From: Parafrigoribacterium mesophilum | GTDB lineage: Bacteria; Actinomycetota; Actinomycetes; Actinomycetales; Microbacteriaceae | Direction of reading: 5' to 3' | Assembly: GCF_039652555.1 (NCBI RefSeq) | Contig: NZ_JBDJAF010000006.1 | Coordinates: 44,226-108,225 of the forward strand | Length of the DNA stretch: 64,000 nucleotides | Shown: positions 54,134-61,882 of the stretch, piece by piece | Layout of the letters: every line of letters begins with the position of its first letter | Numbering within the stretch: the first letter of the stretch is position 1 | Notes under the pieces: model-generated | Seen by the model: only the letters and a program-made list of their open reading frames with translations | Told to the model about the DNA's origin: nothing | Database searches by the model: none | Position numbers and translations under genes: made by a program

Positions 54134-54583
54134 ATGCCCGCAGCTCCCACCACCTCGGTACAACGGGCCGAGGCGATTCTCCAGTACTCTGCTACGTCAG
54201 TCGTTCTCCGCGAAGCATTCTTCGGTGTCCGCCGGTTCGATGACTTTCAGCGGAACCTCGGGATCTCACGATCCGTTTTGACGAGAACGCTGAAGTACAT
54301 GGTGGAGCGCGGCCTGCTCGAGAGACGCCTCTACCAAAACAGACCGGATCGCTACGAGTACCGACTCTCGGAATCCGGCATCGAACTCTATCCGGTCTTT
54401 CTGGCGATGAAGTCCTGGGGCGACCGCTGGCTTGGCAACGACGGGTCGCGAGTGGTCTTGCACCACGAGTTATGCCACCTCGACTGCTCACCGCAGATGA
54501 CGTGTGACCGATGCGGCGAAACCATGCAAGCTCGAGAAGTGACCTATCGCATCGAGACTCCGCCTTCTGAGGCTGAACACTGA
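54134..54583 (+). CDS. HxlR-family transcriptional regulator
   Basis: A 149-residue winged-helix regulator: VVLREAFFGVRRFDDFQRNLGISRSVLTRTLKYMVERGLLERR is the complete HxlR DNA-binding core, and PDRYEYRLSESGIELYPVF the wing. The C-terminal tail adds CHLDCSPQMTCDRCGE, possibly a metal-binding knuckle. HxlR proteins commonly control adjacent catabolic genes. Two similar 17-bp palindromes lie upstream of it and of the demethylase-like gene. Confidence 0.93.
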   Translation: MPAAPTTSVQRAEAILQYSATSVVLREAFFGVRRFDDFQRNLGISRSVLTRTLKYMVERGLLERRLYQNRPDRYEYRLSESGIELYPVFLAMKSWGDRWLGNDGSRVVLHHELCHLDCSPQMTCDRCGETMQAREVTYRIETPPSEAEH

Positions 54584-54622
54584 AAGCTGTGATGGCGTCC
54601 GTAGGGGGCGTGTAGTACAGTC

Positions 54623-54639
54623 AGTTCTCAATAGGAACT
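54623..54639. promoter_or_regulatory. Operator-like palindrome, copy 2
   Basis: AGTTCTCAATAGGAACT lies 18 bp before the GTG start of the demethylase-like gene, where an operator would block transcription or initiation. The same arrangement occurs at 54092-54108. An isolated half-site AGAACT also precedes the ligase gene (56103-56108). Confidence 0.65.
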
Positions 54640-54657
54640 CACTTCAAGGGGATCTCC

Positions 54658-56079
54658 GTGACAGAGAAGTCGCTGCAGTCGGTTATTGACTCGAACTCAA
54701 GCATCGTCGATACGCTCTACAGGAGGCCGCCGAAGACTGCTCTCAACGTGTTCGGGGTCATGATGCCCACCGACGTCGTCCGTGCCGAATACACGACGTG
54801 GCGAGATGAGCAACGCTCCTGGCGTGAAAGTGTTGCGTTGCACGATCAGAGCTACCACATGAATAATCTGCGAGTTCACGGGCCAGACGCTGTTGCCCTC
54901 TTCTCGCATCTGGCGATCAACTCTTTCGCGAACTTCCGACCCGGTGCGGCGAAGCAGTTTGTGGCGTGCTCACCCGACGGTTACGTGATCGGCGATGGCA
55001 TCCTCTACTACGTCGGCGAGAACGACCTTCTCCTCGTAGGGAATCCCGCCACAACCGACTGGGTGCAATTCAACGCAGAGAGTGGTGACTTCAGGGTGGA
55101 AGCTGAATTAGACCCGATCTGGGTGCTGAATAAGGACAAGCGCCGCCTGGCGTACCGTTACCAGGTCGAAGGCCCGAATGCATATCGACTTCTCGAAGAG
55201 TTGCACGGAGGCCCTCTCCCTGAAATCAAATTCTTCCGGTGGGAAACGATCCGGATCGGCGGCCATGATGTGCGCGCGATGCGTCACAGCATGGGCGGTG
55301 TTCCTGGACTTGAACTCTCCGGGCCCTGGGATACGCGGCGCGACGTCAAATCAGCACTCATCGACGCTGGGAAGCGGCATGGGCTGCGGCAAATAGGATC
55401 GCTGGCATACTTCAGCACGGTGATCGAGTCCGGGTGGTGGGCGGTGCCGTTCTCCGCGGTCTACACCGGCCCTGAACTGCGCCCCTACCGCGAGTGGCTC
55501 TCAGACAAGAGTGCCTCCGCACGCATGTCGGTCGGTGGAAGCTTCTACTCTCCCGACCCGGAGGCCTACTACACAACGCCGTGGGACCTTGGGTACGGCC
55601 ACATCATCAAGTTCGATCATGACTTCATCGGCCGCGCAGCACTCGAAACTTTGAAGGATCAACCGCATCACAAGAAGGTGACTCTTCTGTGGCACCCGAA
55701 TGATTTCGCGCAGGTATTCCATCGTCTTGTCGAAGACGGTCCAACAGCACTCCACATCGACCTGCCGGTCGCGGCCACGGCGCGCCTGCATTACGACAAA
55801 GTCCTCGATGCAGATGGCAACGTGGTCGGGTTCGGGACGTACCCGACGTACACCTATAACGAGCGATGCATGATGTCGCTTGGGTCCATCGATGAAGAGT
55901 TCAGCTCACCTGGGACCGAGTTGACTCTTATCTGGGGCGAAGACGGCGGAGGCGCACGCAGCGCTCCCTGGGTCGAGCCGCACGAACAGGTGACAATTCG
56001 CGTGACCGTGGCACCGTCACCGATCAGTTCCATGGCTCGGGAGTACCGCAAGCAACAGGCTTCGTCGATCCCAGGGTGA
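54658..56079 (+). CDS. GcvT/LigM-like tetrahydrofolate-dependent demethylase
   Basis: A 473-residue aminomethyltransferase-fold protein (T-protein/LigM/DmdA group). SVALHDQSYHMNNLRVHGPDA, YVIGDGILYYVGENDLLLVG and YRYQVEGPNAYRLLEELHGG fit the folate-binding domain; RMSVGGSFYSPDPEAYYTTPWDLGYGHIIKFDHDFIGRAAL is the family's Y/FxxxPxELG-type region. The overall length and C-terminal part match vanillate/3-O-methylgallate demethylase (LigM/DesA-like) better than GcvT (about 370). It would transfer a methyl group of a methoxy-aromatic or similar substrate to THF. GTG 54658 has AAGGGGA upstream. It is followed by a CoA ligase with a 4-bp frame overlap region. Confidence 0.82.
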   Translation: MTEKSLQSVIDSNSSIVDTLYRRPPKTALNVFGVMMPTDVVRAEYTTWRDEQRSWRESVALHDQSYHMNNLRVHGPDAVALFSHLAINSFANFRPGAAKQFVACSPDGYVIGDGILYYVGENDLLLVGNPATTDWVQFNAESGDFRVEAELDPIWVLNKDKRRLAYRYQVEGPNAYRLLEELHGGPLPEIKFFRWETIRIGGHDVRAMRHSMGGVPGLELSGPWDTRRDVKSALIDAGKRHGLRQIGSLAYFSTVIESGWWAVPFSAVYTGPELRPYREWLSDKSASARMSVGGSFYSPDPEAYYTTPWDLGYGHIIKFDHDFIGRAALETLKDQPHHKKVTLLWHPNDFAQVFHRLVEDGPTALHIDLPVAATARLHYDKVLDADGNVVGFGTYPTYTYNERCMMSLGSIDEEFSSPGTELTLIWGEDGGGARSAPWVEPHEQVTIRVTVAPSPISSMAREYRKQQASSIPG

Positions 56080-56123
56080 TGCGACGTCGGCTGTCAAATA
56101 TCAGAACTGTCAAGGAGGACAAA

Positions 56124-57545
56124 ATGACCCTGCGAGGATCCCGAGCGGAAAAAACCCGAAACGAATGGAAGGCCGTACTCGAGAAGTTCCATGAAGATCG
56201 GGATACCGCGCTAGACGGTGAATACTGGTCCGAGAAGGACACGTGGTCGCGGGATCGGATCCGCGCTGTCCAAAACGAGAAGATCGCGGTGCTGACGCCC
56301 TTTCTGTACGAAAACAGTCGGTTCTATCGGGAGCGCTTTGACCGGTTAGGCGTCGCTCCGACCGACATCAACTCCGTCGAGACGATGATCGCGAACTGGC
56401 CCGTCGTCACCAAAGAGGAGATGATGGCCGATGCGACGGCGAACCCGCCATACGGTACCTACTCAACGTGTGGCGAGAGCGAATGGGACGACCGAGGGTG
56501 GATGCTCTTTTCTTCATCTGGGTCGACGGGCGTTCCGCGCGTCTTCCGCTACACCCACTTCGACAGAAAGTACTGGGAGCAGGCCAACGCACGCGCTCTC
56601 TACTCGGGTGGACTGCGCAAGGGTGACAGTGCCTTCCGGACGGTTGGCTTCGGCCCCCACGTCTTCGCATGGGGCGTGCAGTACGCGCTCGCGAAGATGG
56701 GCTTACCGACCATCCCCGGTGGAGGAATGGACGGCATGGCGCGCGCTCGGATCATTCAACGATTCAAGCCCCGGGTACTCGTGTGCACGCCCTCGTATGC
56801 TCTCTACCTGGCCCGTACCATGCAGGAGATGGGTATAGACCCCACAACGAGTTCCGTGAAGTGGATCGTTCAGGGCGGCGAGCCGTTCTCCGGCATCGCG
56901 GGAACGCTCAAGCGCACTCAGGATCTCTGGGGCGCGACGTCCGTCGAGTTCTACGGTTGTACCGAAGCGTCCCCGCACTGTGGCGGATATTCGTGCCCGG
57001 AGTATCAGGAAGGCGAGGAGACGTTCATCCATCTCATGGAGGACATCCAAGTGTGGGAGACCGTTGATCCCGAGACGCTCGAGCCCACTCGTCCGGGTGA
57101 GCGGGGCATATCTGTCTGCACCAACTTGAATTCCGAAAGCTCGCCTCAACTGCGTTTCCTCGTTGGCGATTACACGCGCCTGTCGTACGAGCCGTGTGCA
57201 TGCGGTCGTCATCACGTGCGCGCGATGGGATGCATGACAGGCCGTGCCGACGATCTCATCAATCTGCGCGGCGTCAAGTTCTTCCCGGTCCAGATCGAGG
57301 AGGCCGTGCGTGCGGTCGCCGGAACTGGAGACGAATTCCAGATCCGCCTCTCCACGCAACCCGACGGGCTCGACACCATGACAGTCGTAGTCGAACATCG
57401 TGAGATATCTTCTGCGGCGCAGGTCGCAACCGAAATTCATTCTCGTTGCGAGGTTCGCTGCAAGGTTGAAGTTGTGAGTCCGAACACATTACCAAAGGCC
57501 GAAATGAAGGCCAAGCGGGTCTTCGATGAGCGGCATAAGGGCTGA
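56124..57545 (+). CDS. Phenylacetate-CoA ligase-like AMP-forming enzyme
   Basis: A 473-residue adenylate-forming enzyme of the PaaK type. FSSSGSTGVPRVFRYTHFD is the P-loop, FYGCTEASPHCGGYSCPE the aromatic adenylate-binding segment with several Cys (zinc-binding in some relatives), and TGRADDLINLRGVKFFPVQIEEAVR the hinge and C-terminal domain. It probably activates an aromatic or heterocyclic acid to its CoA ester. ATG 56124 has AGGAGG six bases upstream, so the longer frame from 56076 is rejected. It is the last gene of the cassette; the duplicated 66-bp repeat starts 53 bp later. Confidence 0.87.
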   Translation: MTLRGSRAEKTRNEWKAVLEKFHEDRDTALDGEYWSEKDTWSRDRIRAVQNEKIAVLTPFLYENSRFYRERFDRLGVAPTDINSVETMIANWPVVTKEEMMADATANPPYGTYSTCGESEWDDRGWMLFSSSGSTGVPRVFRYTHFDRKYWEQANARALYSGGLRKGDSAFRTVGFGPHVFAWGVQYALAKMGLPTIPGGGMDGMARARIIQRFKPRVLVCTPSYALYLARTMQEMGIDPTTSSVKWIVQGGEPFSGIAGTLKRTQDLWGATSVEFYGCTEASPHCGGYSCPEYQEGEETFIHLMEDIQVWETVDPETLEPTRPGERGISVCTNLNSESSPQLRFLVGDYTRLSYEPCACGRHHVRAMGCMTGRADDLINLRGVKFFPVQIEEAVRAVAGTGDEFQIRLSTQPDGLDTMTVVVEHREISSAAQVATEIHSRCEVRCKVEVVSPNTLPKAEMKAKRVFDERHKG

Positions 57546-57597
57546 ATCCCCACTCAACCACCCCAGTACCGTCGTGGGATTGCAGACGCGGAGCCGT

Positions 57598-57663
57598 GCC
57601 AGAAATCGAAACTGGCCGGCGTCATCCGCGGTTCCTACTTCGTGATCAAGGGCGAGTACTAGG
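57598..57663. repeat. 66-bp direct repeat, right copy
   Basis: A copy of the 3' end of the hypothetical gene at 53517-53582, without its upstream part. Its end overlaps the last five codons of the convergent hydrolase gene, so it is likely the ancestral 3' junction displaced by the cassette. Confidence 0.95.
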
Positions 57664-58431
57664 GGCGGGTTGGGCTGCCGCGAACTGCCGCGGGAAGAAG
57701 CGCGTGTCGATCTGCGCCTCGGGAACCCGGAAGTGGCTGCCCGGGAAGCCGATCAGCGTCTTCTCTGTCGAGCCGAACGCGTCGAATACCGTCAGGCCCG
57801 ATGCGCGATCGATCTCGGGGTCGTCCAGCGGCATGAGAAACTCGAGCGGAATGGTGACGCGCCTGGCCGCCTCGAGGATCACGTCGTAGACGAAGACTCC
57901 CCCGAAGATGGCAGCACGGATGCGGTGGTCCGCGGCGGCGAGCGGGATACCGATCGCGCTCGCCAGCGTCATCCCCTGGTAACCGACCGGGCCATCCGCG
58001 CCGATGCCTTCCGCCTGAAGCGCGTCGATGGTCGCTTGCCACTCGGGCACGGTGCGGTCGGCGAGCGACCCGTTGTACGCGGTGATGCTCGGGGCGAGCG
58101 ACTGGCCCGGCGCACGCGCCGCGAGCATTTCGTCGACCCAGCGCTGGTCGGCATCGGACCGCGGTCGGTCGCCATGGCCCTGTACGTCGATGGCGGCGAC
58201 GTGATACCCGTGCATGGTGACCATGGCGCGGGCGCGGGCCACCAGGCCGGGGGCGCGCTTGTGCAGGCCTCCCCCGTGCCCCATGAGCATGAGTGGGGCG
58301 TTCGGAGCTGCATCCGGCGGTGACCACAGGACGCCAGTGACTTGGCCGAGGGTGAATGAGCGGTCGGAGACGCCCTGCGACGTCTCCGCCGCGGTGAACT
58401 GAAGTGGGTGCGAGAACTGAAGTGAATGCAT
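57646..58431 (-). CDS. Alpha/beta hydrolase, dienelactone hydrolase-like
   Basis: A 261-residue hydrolase: LMLMGHGGGLHKRAPGLVARA near the oxyanion hole, YHVAAIDVQGHGDRP, and GPVGYQGMTLASAIG where the nucleophile elbow reads GYQGMT, so the usual Ser position is Gln, a notable departure. The C-terminal part has FLMPLDDPEIDRASGL (Asp) and FPGSHFRVP (His). If the elbow is read correctly the enzyme may be inactive or use another residue. Its stop codon is encoded inside the 66-bp repeat. Confidence 0.8.
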   Translation of the reverse strand: MHSLQFSHPLQFTAAETSQGVSDRSFTLGQVTGVLWSPPDAAPNAPLMLMGHGGGLHKRAPGLVARARAMVTMHGYHVAAIDVQGHGDRPRSDADQRWVDEMLAARAPGQSLAPSITAYNGSLADRTVPEWQATIDALQAEGIGADGPVGYQGMTLASAIGIPLAAADHRIRAAIFGGVFVYDVILEAARRVTIPLEFLMPLDDPEIDRASGLTVFDAFGSTEKTLIGFPGSHFRVPEAQIDTRFFPRQFAAAQPAPSTRP

Positions 58432-58796
58432 AATCGTAGCTTTCTGAGAGTGCTTGGCAAGCGCTCCCCGCGACGGCTACGTCAGTCGCGCGATCGTGAA
58501 CTGAAAAGGAGCGCCCAGAGTGGACGGTGTGTGCATCGGGCTCACCTCCTCGAATCGTGTCACGGTCGCCGTGAATCCTACCGGATGATGACGTGATCGT
58601 GACGGTGGCCCCGTGCCGGTCTTCGGCGTCCTCGATGGGTACCACCTTGCCCCGCAGCCCCCGAAAATTCAGGAAAGCCGGTCGTCGGCCTGGCGCTCGC
58701 CCCCCGGCTCACCGCAGTGGGCAGGACGGGGGCGCCCGGATTCCTGAATTTCCGGAGGGTGTGAGTGGTTCCACGGCCGACGCCTAGGCTGTAGGC
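58432..58796. other. Intergenic stretch with a long inverted repeat (58660-58755)
   Basis: About 365 bp between divergently oriented genes. Near its right end CCGAAAATTCAGGAA (58661-58675) and TTCCTGAATTTCCGG (58741-58755) form 15-bp arms with one mismatch around a GC-rich loop of 65 bp; pairing extends a little on both sides. No gene is seen in it. Confidence 0.6.
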
Positions 58797-59483
58797 ATGG
58801 CCACAGTCATCCTGGTGCGGCACGGTCGCACCGCCGCGAATGTGGCCGGCGTGCTGGCCGGGCGTAGCGCCGGGATCGGGCTGGACGAAGTCGGGCGTCA
58901 CCAAGTGGCACTGACGGCCGAGCGGCTTGCGGTGGTGCCGCTGATCGCGGTGGTCTCGAGTCCGTTGGAGCGCTGCCTGGAAACGTCACGGATGATCCTC
59001 GACCACCAGACCGGTTCACCGGAAGCCCTGGTCGACGAGGCCATCACCGAGTGCGACTACGGCCAGTGGCAGGGCCGGTCCCTCCGTGACCTCGCGGGGG
59101 AAAAACTGTGGTCGGTGGTGGAGACGCAGCCTTCCGCCGTGGAGTTCCCCGGCGGCGAGTCGATGTCGGCCATGCAGGCCAGGTCGGTTGCCGCGATCAG
59201 ACGGTACGACGCGGCCTTCGAGTCAGAACACGGATGCGGTGCCGTTTGGGTCGCCGTGAGCCATGGCGACATCATCAAATCGATCCTGGCCGATGCCCTC
59301 GGCATGCATCTTGACCTGTTCCAGCGCATCATTGTCGCCCCGGCGTCGGTCTCGATTGTGCGGTACGGGGCCAGCCGTCCGGAAGTGCTGGTCGCCAACG
59401 CCGGCTCTGGCGACCTTTCCTGGCTCCGAAACAGTGTGCCCGCCTCAGACGCGCAGGTGGGTGGCGGGTCTGGCCCGCTTTAG
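58797..59483 (+). CDS. MSMEG_4193-type histidine phosphatase
   Basis: A 228-residue phosphoglycerate-mutase-like phosphatase: VILVRHGRTAANVAGVLAGR (catalytic His and Arg), SSPLERCLETS, ITECDYGQWQGRSL and WVAVSHGDIIKSILADAL (second His). The family is annotated as putative phosphomutase MSMEG_4193 type and is part of a conserved trio with DUF3090 and SCO1664. In many actinobacteria the trio lies next to mshC; here mshC is about 30 kb away. Confidence 0.9.
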   Translation: MATVILVRHGRTAANVAGVLAGRSAGIGLDEVGRHQVALTAERLAVVPLIAVVSSPLERCLETSRMILDHQTGSPEALVDEAITECDYGQWQGRSLRDLAGEKLWSVVETQPSAVEFPGGESMSAMQARSVAAIRRYDAAFESEHGCGAVWVAVSHGDIIKSILADALGMHLDLFQRIIVAPASVSIVRYGASRPEVLVANAGSGDLSWLRNSVPASDAQVGGGSGPL

Positions 59484-59517
59484 GATGCCGGCCAGCGTGC
59501 GCTCCTAGGATGTTGTC

Positions 59518-60069
59518 ATGGCCACTATCGTCCACGGGTTCGACTGGCCCGACCGCGTCGTCGTCGGCACCGTCGGCGAGCCCGGGTCGCGCACGTTCTA
59601 TCTGCAGGCGCGCGACGGAGGCAGAGTCGTGGGCGTCATTCTTGAAAAGGCGCAGTGTGCTCGGCTTGCCGAGAAGATCGATGAGATCCTCGATGATTTG
59701 ATGGCGGGTAAGGATAACCCGTTCAGTGTTCCCGCCGTGACTCCTCCGGAACTCGTCGACAACGATCCCTTGGACGCACCCGTCGACCCGGAGTTTCGCA
59801 CCGGTGCGATGAGCCTGGGCTGGGATCCCGTGACTGCGCAGCTCGTGATCGAGGCCTTTCCGTTGGTGGAGGCGGCCGAGGATGTGTTCGACTCGGACAC
59901 GGAAGAGCCTGCCGAGATGCTGGTGGTGCGCATCCCCGTCGGCATGGCCCGCGCCTTTGCTCAGCGAACGCTCGAGGTCGTCGGGGCGGGACGACCCATC
60001 TGCCCTCGCTGCGGTGCGCCCATGGATGCGGGCGGTCACGTCTGCCCGGTGCCCGACACCCTTTCCTGA
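59518..60069 (+). CDS. DUF3090 protein
   Basis: A 183-residue actinobacterial protein of unknown function. WPDRVVVGTVGEPGSRTFYLQARDG at the N-terminus and AFAQRTLEVVGAGRPICPRCGAPMD at the end are conserved; the C-terminus has a zinc-ribbon pair CPRCG and HVCP. It is the middle gene of the conserved trio; TGATG overlap with the next gene shows translational coupling. Confidence 0.93.
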   Translation: MATIVHGFDWPDRVVVGTVGEPGSRTFYLQARDGGRVVGVILEKAQCARLAEKIDEILDDLMAGKDNPFSVPAVTPPELVDNDPLDAPVDPEFRTGAMSLGWDPVTAQLVIEAFPLVEAAEDVFDSDTEEPAEMLVVRIPVGMARAFAQRTLEVVGAGRPICPRCGAPMDAGGHVCPVPDTLS

Positions 60070-60836
60070 TGACGGAGATCGACCTCGACTGCGGTGAGCT
60101 TCAACTCACCGGCCGCATCACGTCCGCATCGAACGCCACCTTCCTTGGCAGCATCGGCGGCATCCCCGTGGTCTATAAGCCGATCGCGGGCGAGCGTCCG
60201 CTGTGGGACTTCCCCGACGGGACCCTGGCACGACGCGAGGTTGCGGCGTACCTGGTCTCGGAGTCGTTCGGCTGGAACGTGGTGCCGCACACGTGGCTGC
60301 GGGACGGACCGGTGGGCATGGGAATGGTGCAATTGTGGCAGAATGCCGATCCGGAACAGGACGCCGTCGATGTCGTCGCGGCAGACGGTGTGCCCGACAC
60401 TGGTTGGCGTCGTGTGTTCGATGGCACAGACGAGCAGGGTCGCCCGGTGGCCCTGGTCCACGAGGACTCTCTTGCACTGCGACGGATGGCGGTGTTCGAC
60501 ATCGTGGTGAATAACGCCGATCGCAAAGGCGCCCACGTGCTTACGATGGCCGATGGGCATCGTCACGGCGTCGACCATGGTCTCACCTTTCACGTCGAGC
60601 ACAAGCTGCGTACCGTGCTGTGGGGCTGGTTGGGTGAACCCCTCAACGCTGAGGAGCTCGGCGGAATCGACCAGGTGCGAGCGGATCTTGTCGGCGCCCT
60701 CGGCGCTGCTCTGGCGGGGCTGATCAGCGCCCCCGAGATCGAGGCACTGGATGCGCGCTGCGAACAGTTGCGGTCCACCTGCCGGTTCCCGGCACCGTCT
60801 GGCGACAGGCCCGCGATGCCGTGGCCGCTGTTCTGA
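60069..60836 (+). CDS. SCO1664-family protein (PI kinase-like fold)
   Basis: A 255-residue protein related to PI3/4-kinase-like folds. VVYKPIAGERPLWDFPDGTLARREVAAYLV contains the nucleotide-binding Lys, and MAVFDIVVNNADRKGAHVL plus GVDHGLTFHVEHKLRTVLWG resemble the catalytic loop (D..NADR) and DHG activation segment. It may be a small-molecule or protein kinase; the substrate is unknown. The ATG overlaps the DUF3090 stop. Its own stop lies in a 15-bp tandem duplication. Confidence 0.9.
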   Translation: MTEIDLDCGELQLTGRITSASNATFLGSIGGIPVVYKPIAGERPLWDFPDGTLARREVAAYLVSESFGWNVVPHTWLRDGPVGMGMVQLWQNADPEQDAVDVVAADGVPDTGWRRVFDGTDEQGRPVALVHEDSLALRRMAVFDIVVNNADRKGAHVLTMADGHRHGVDHGLTFHVEHKLRTVLWGWLGEPLNAEELGGIDQVRADLVGALGAALAGLISAPEIEALDARCEQLRSTCRFPAPSGDRPAMPWPLF

Positions 60837-60859
60837 CCGGCTGAGTTCTGACCGGCTGA
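60830..60859. repeat. 15-bp tandem duplication over the SCO1664 stop codon
   Basis: GTTCTGACCGGCTGA occurs at 60830-60844 and again at 60845-60859. The gene's TGA (60834-60836) lies in the first unit. Confidence 0.9.
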
Positions 60860-60866
60860 GTGGCCG

Positions 60867-61223
60867 TCAGTGTTGGGGCAGCGACTTGTAGAAGACCAGC
60901 CCGTTGCCCTTGTTGTCGTACACCACGGCGCGGCGTTCGTGGGCGTCGTTGTACGGTCCCTTCACGATGCCGCCGCCGCTTTCATCAACTGCATTGGCGT
61001 TGCCGTCGACGTCGTCGGTCTTGATGCCCACGACGACCTGCCCGTGAATCGGATGGTCGAGCGCCGTGGCCAGGGCGAGGGTGATGGTGCCACCGTCGAG
61101 GGCCGCAAAGTGGTTGCCGTCGCGAAACTTGAGCGGGAAGCCGAGCGTCTCGGTGTAGAACTTGATGGATTCCTCAAGGTCGTCCGTGGACAGGACGATC
61201 ATTTTTACTTGGTTTTCGCTCAC
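60867..61223 (-). CDS. VOC-family protein (glyoxalase-like)
   Basis: A 118-residue single vicinal-oxygen-chelate domain: VLSTDDLEESIKFYTETLGF, then FAALDGGTITLAL and a C-terminal DNKGNGLVFYKSL with the motif DPxGN-type end. The first metal ligand is not obvious, so it may be a binding protein, not an enzyme. It is a single gene between the SCO1664 and redoxin genes. Confidence 0.85.
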   Translation of the reverse strand: MSENQVKMIVLSTDDLEESIKFYTETLGFPLKFRDGNHFAALDGGTITLALATALDHPIHGQVVVGIKTDDVDGNANAVDESGGGIVKGPYNDAHERRAVVYDNKGNGLVFYKSLPQH

Positions 61224-61294
61224 GGGGTTCTCCTCTGGCCTGCAGTCACGAAGCTAGCACGAGGGTGCCTCCGCCCGACTGGGGCAGGTTGGTG

Positions 61295-61771
61295 TCAGAG
61301 CGACTCGGCGGGCGGGTTCTCATCCAGCAGCCGACCAAGGATGGAGCCGAGCGCGAGGTCGTCGATCTTCCCGAAATGCGAAAAACGCAAGTGGCCGGCT
61401 CGGTCGATGACCAGGGTCGACGGAGTGCCCTGGAGTCCGTACCGCTGCATGGTCACCGGTATCGCGTCACGCTCGTGACGGTCGACACCGACCGGAAAGT
61501 CGATGCCGAATTCGGCCAGGAACACCTTCAGCGCCTCGGGTCCGGTCACCTCGTGATGCTCGAACACCGTGTGCAGGCCGACGACGGCCACGTCTTTCAG
61601 CATCCGTTTCACCTTCTCCGCCTGGGGCAAGCCGTAGCTGATGCAGCCGGGGCAGAGCATCTGGAACGCCTCGATGAGCACCACTCGCCCCCGCAACGAT
61701 TCAAGCGGCGACGGCTGGCCGATCCATTCAGAGACGTCGAGTTCGGGAGCGAGATTGCTGGAGTCGGTCAT
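61295..61771 (-). CDS. Thioredoxin-fold redoxin (TlpA/AhpC-TSA type)
   Basis: A 158-residue thioredoxin-like protein without a signal peptide. FQMLCPGCISYGLPQAEKV is a CPGC active site; GIDFPVGVDRHERDAIPVTMQRYGLQGTPSTLVID contains the cis-Pro (GTPS). It is likely a cytoplasmic redoxin of unknown partner. It lies 70 bp from the VOC gene and in divergent orientation to the SRPBCC gene. Confidence 0.87.
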   Translation of the reverse strand: MTDSSNLAPELDVSEWIGQPSPLESLRGRVVLIEAFQMLCPGCISYGLPQAEKVKRMLKDVAVVGLHTVFEHHEVTGPEALKVFLAEFGIDFPVGVDRHERDAIPVTMQRYGLQGTPSTLVIDRAGHLRFSHFGKIDDLALGSILGRLLDENPPAESL

Positions 61772-61882
61772 GACTCCACCTTAGAAGTCCGCGCGCTCGT
61801 CGTGCCGTGGTGTTTTGGCCCTTGTTCTTGCATTCGCGTGGAGAGAAGAATGCTTTCACCAATACGCCCGAGGAGTTTCGCC

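Noticed and set aside
61265..61882. Upstream extension of the SRPBCC frame
   Set aside because: Antisense to the redoxin gene; ATG 61883 has a GAGGAG site and gives a complete domain.
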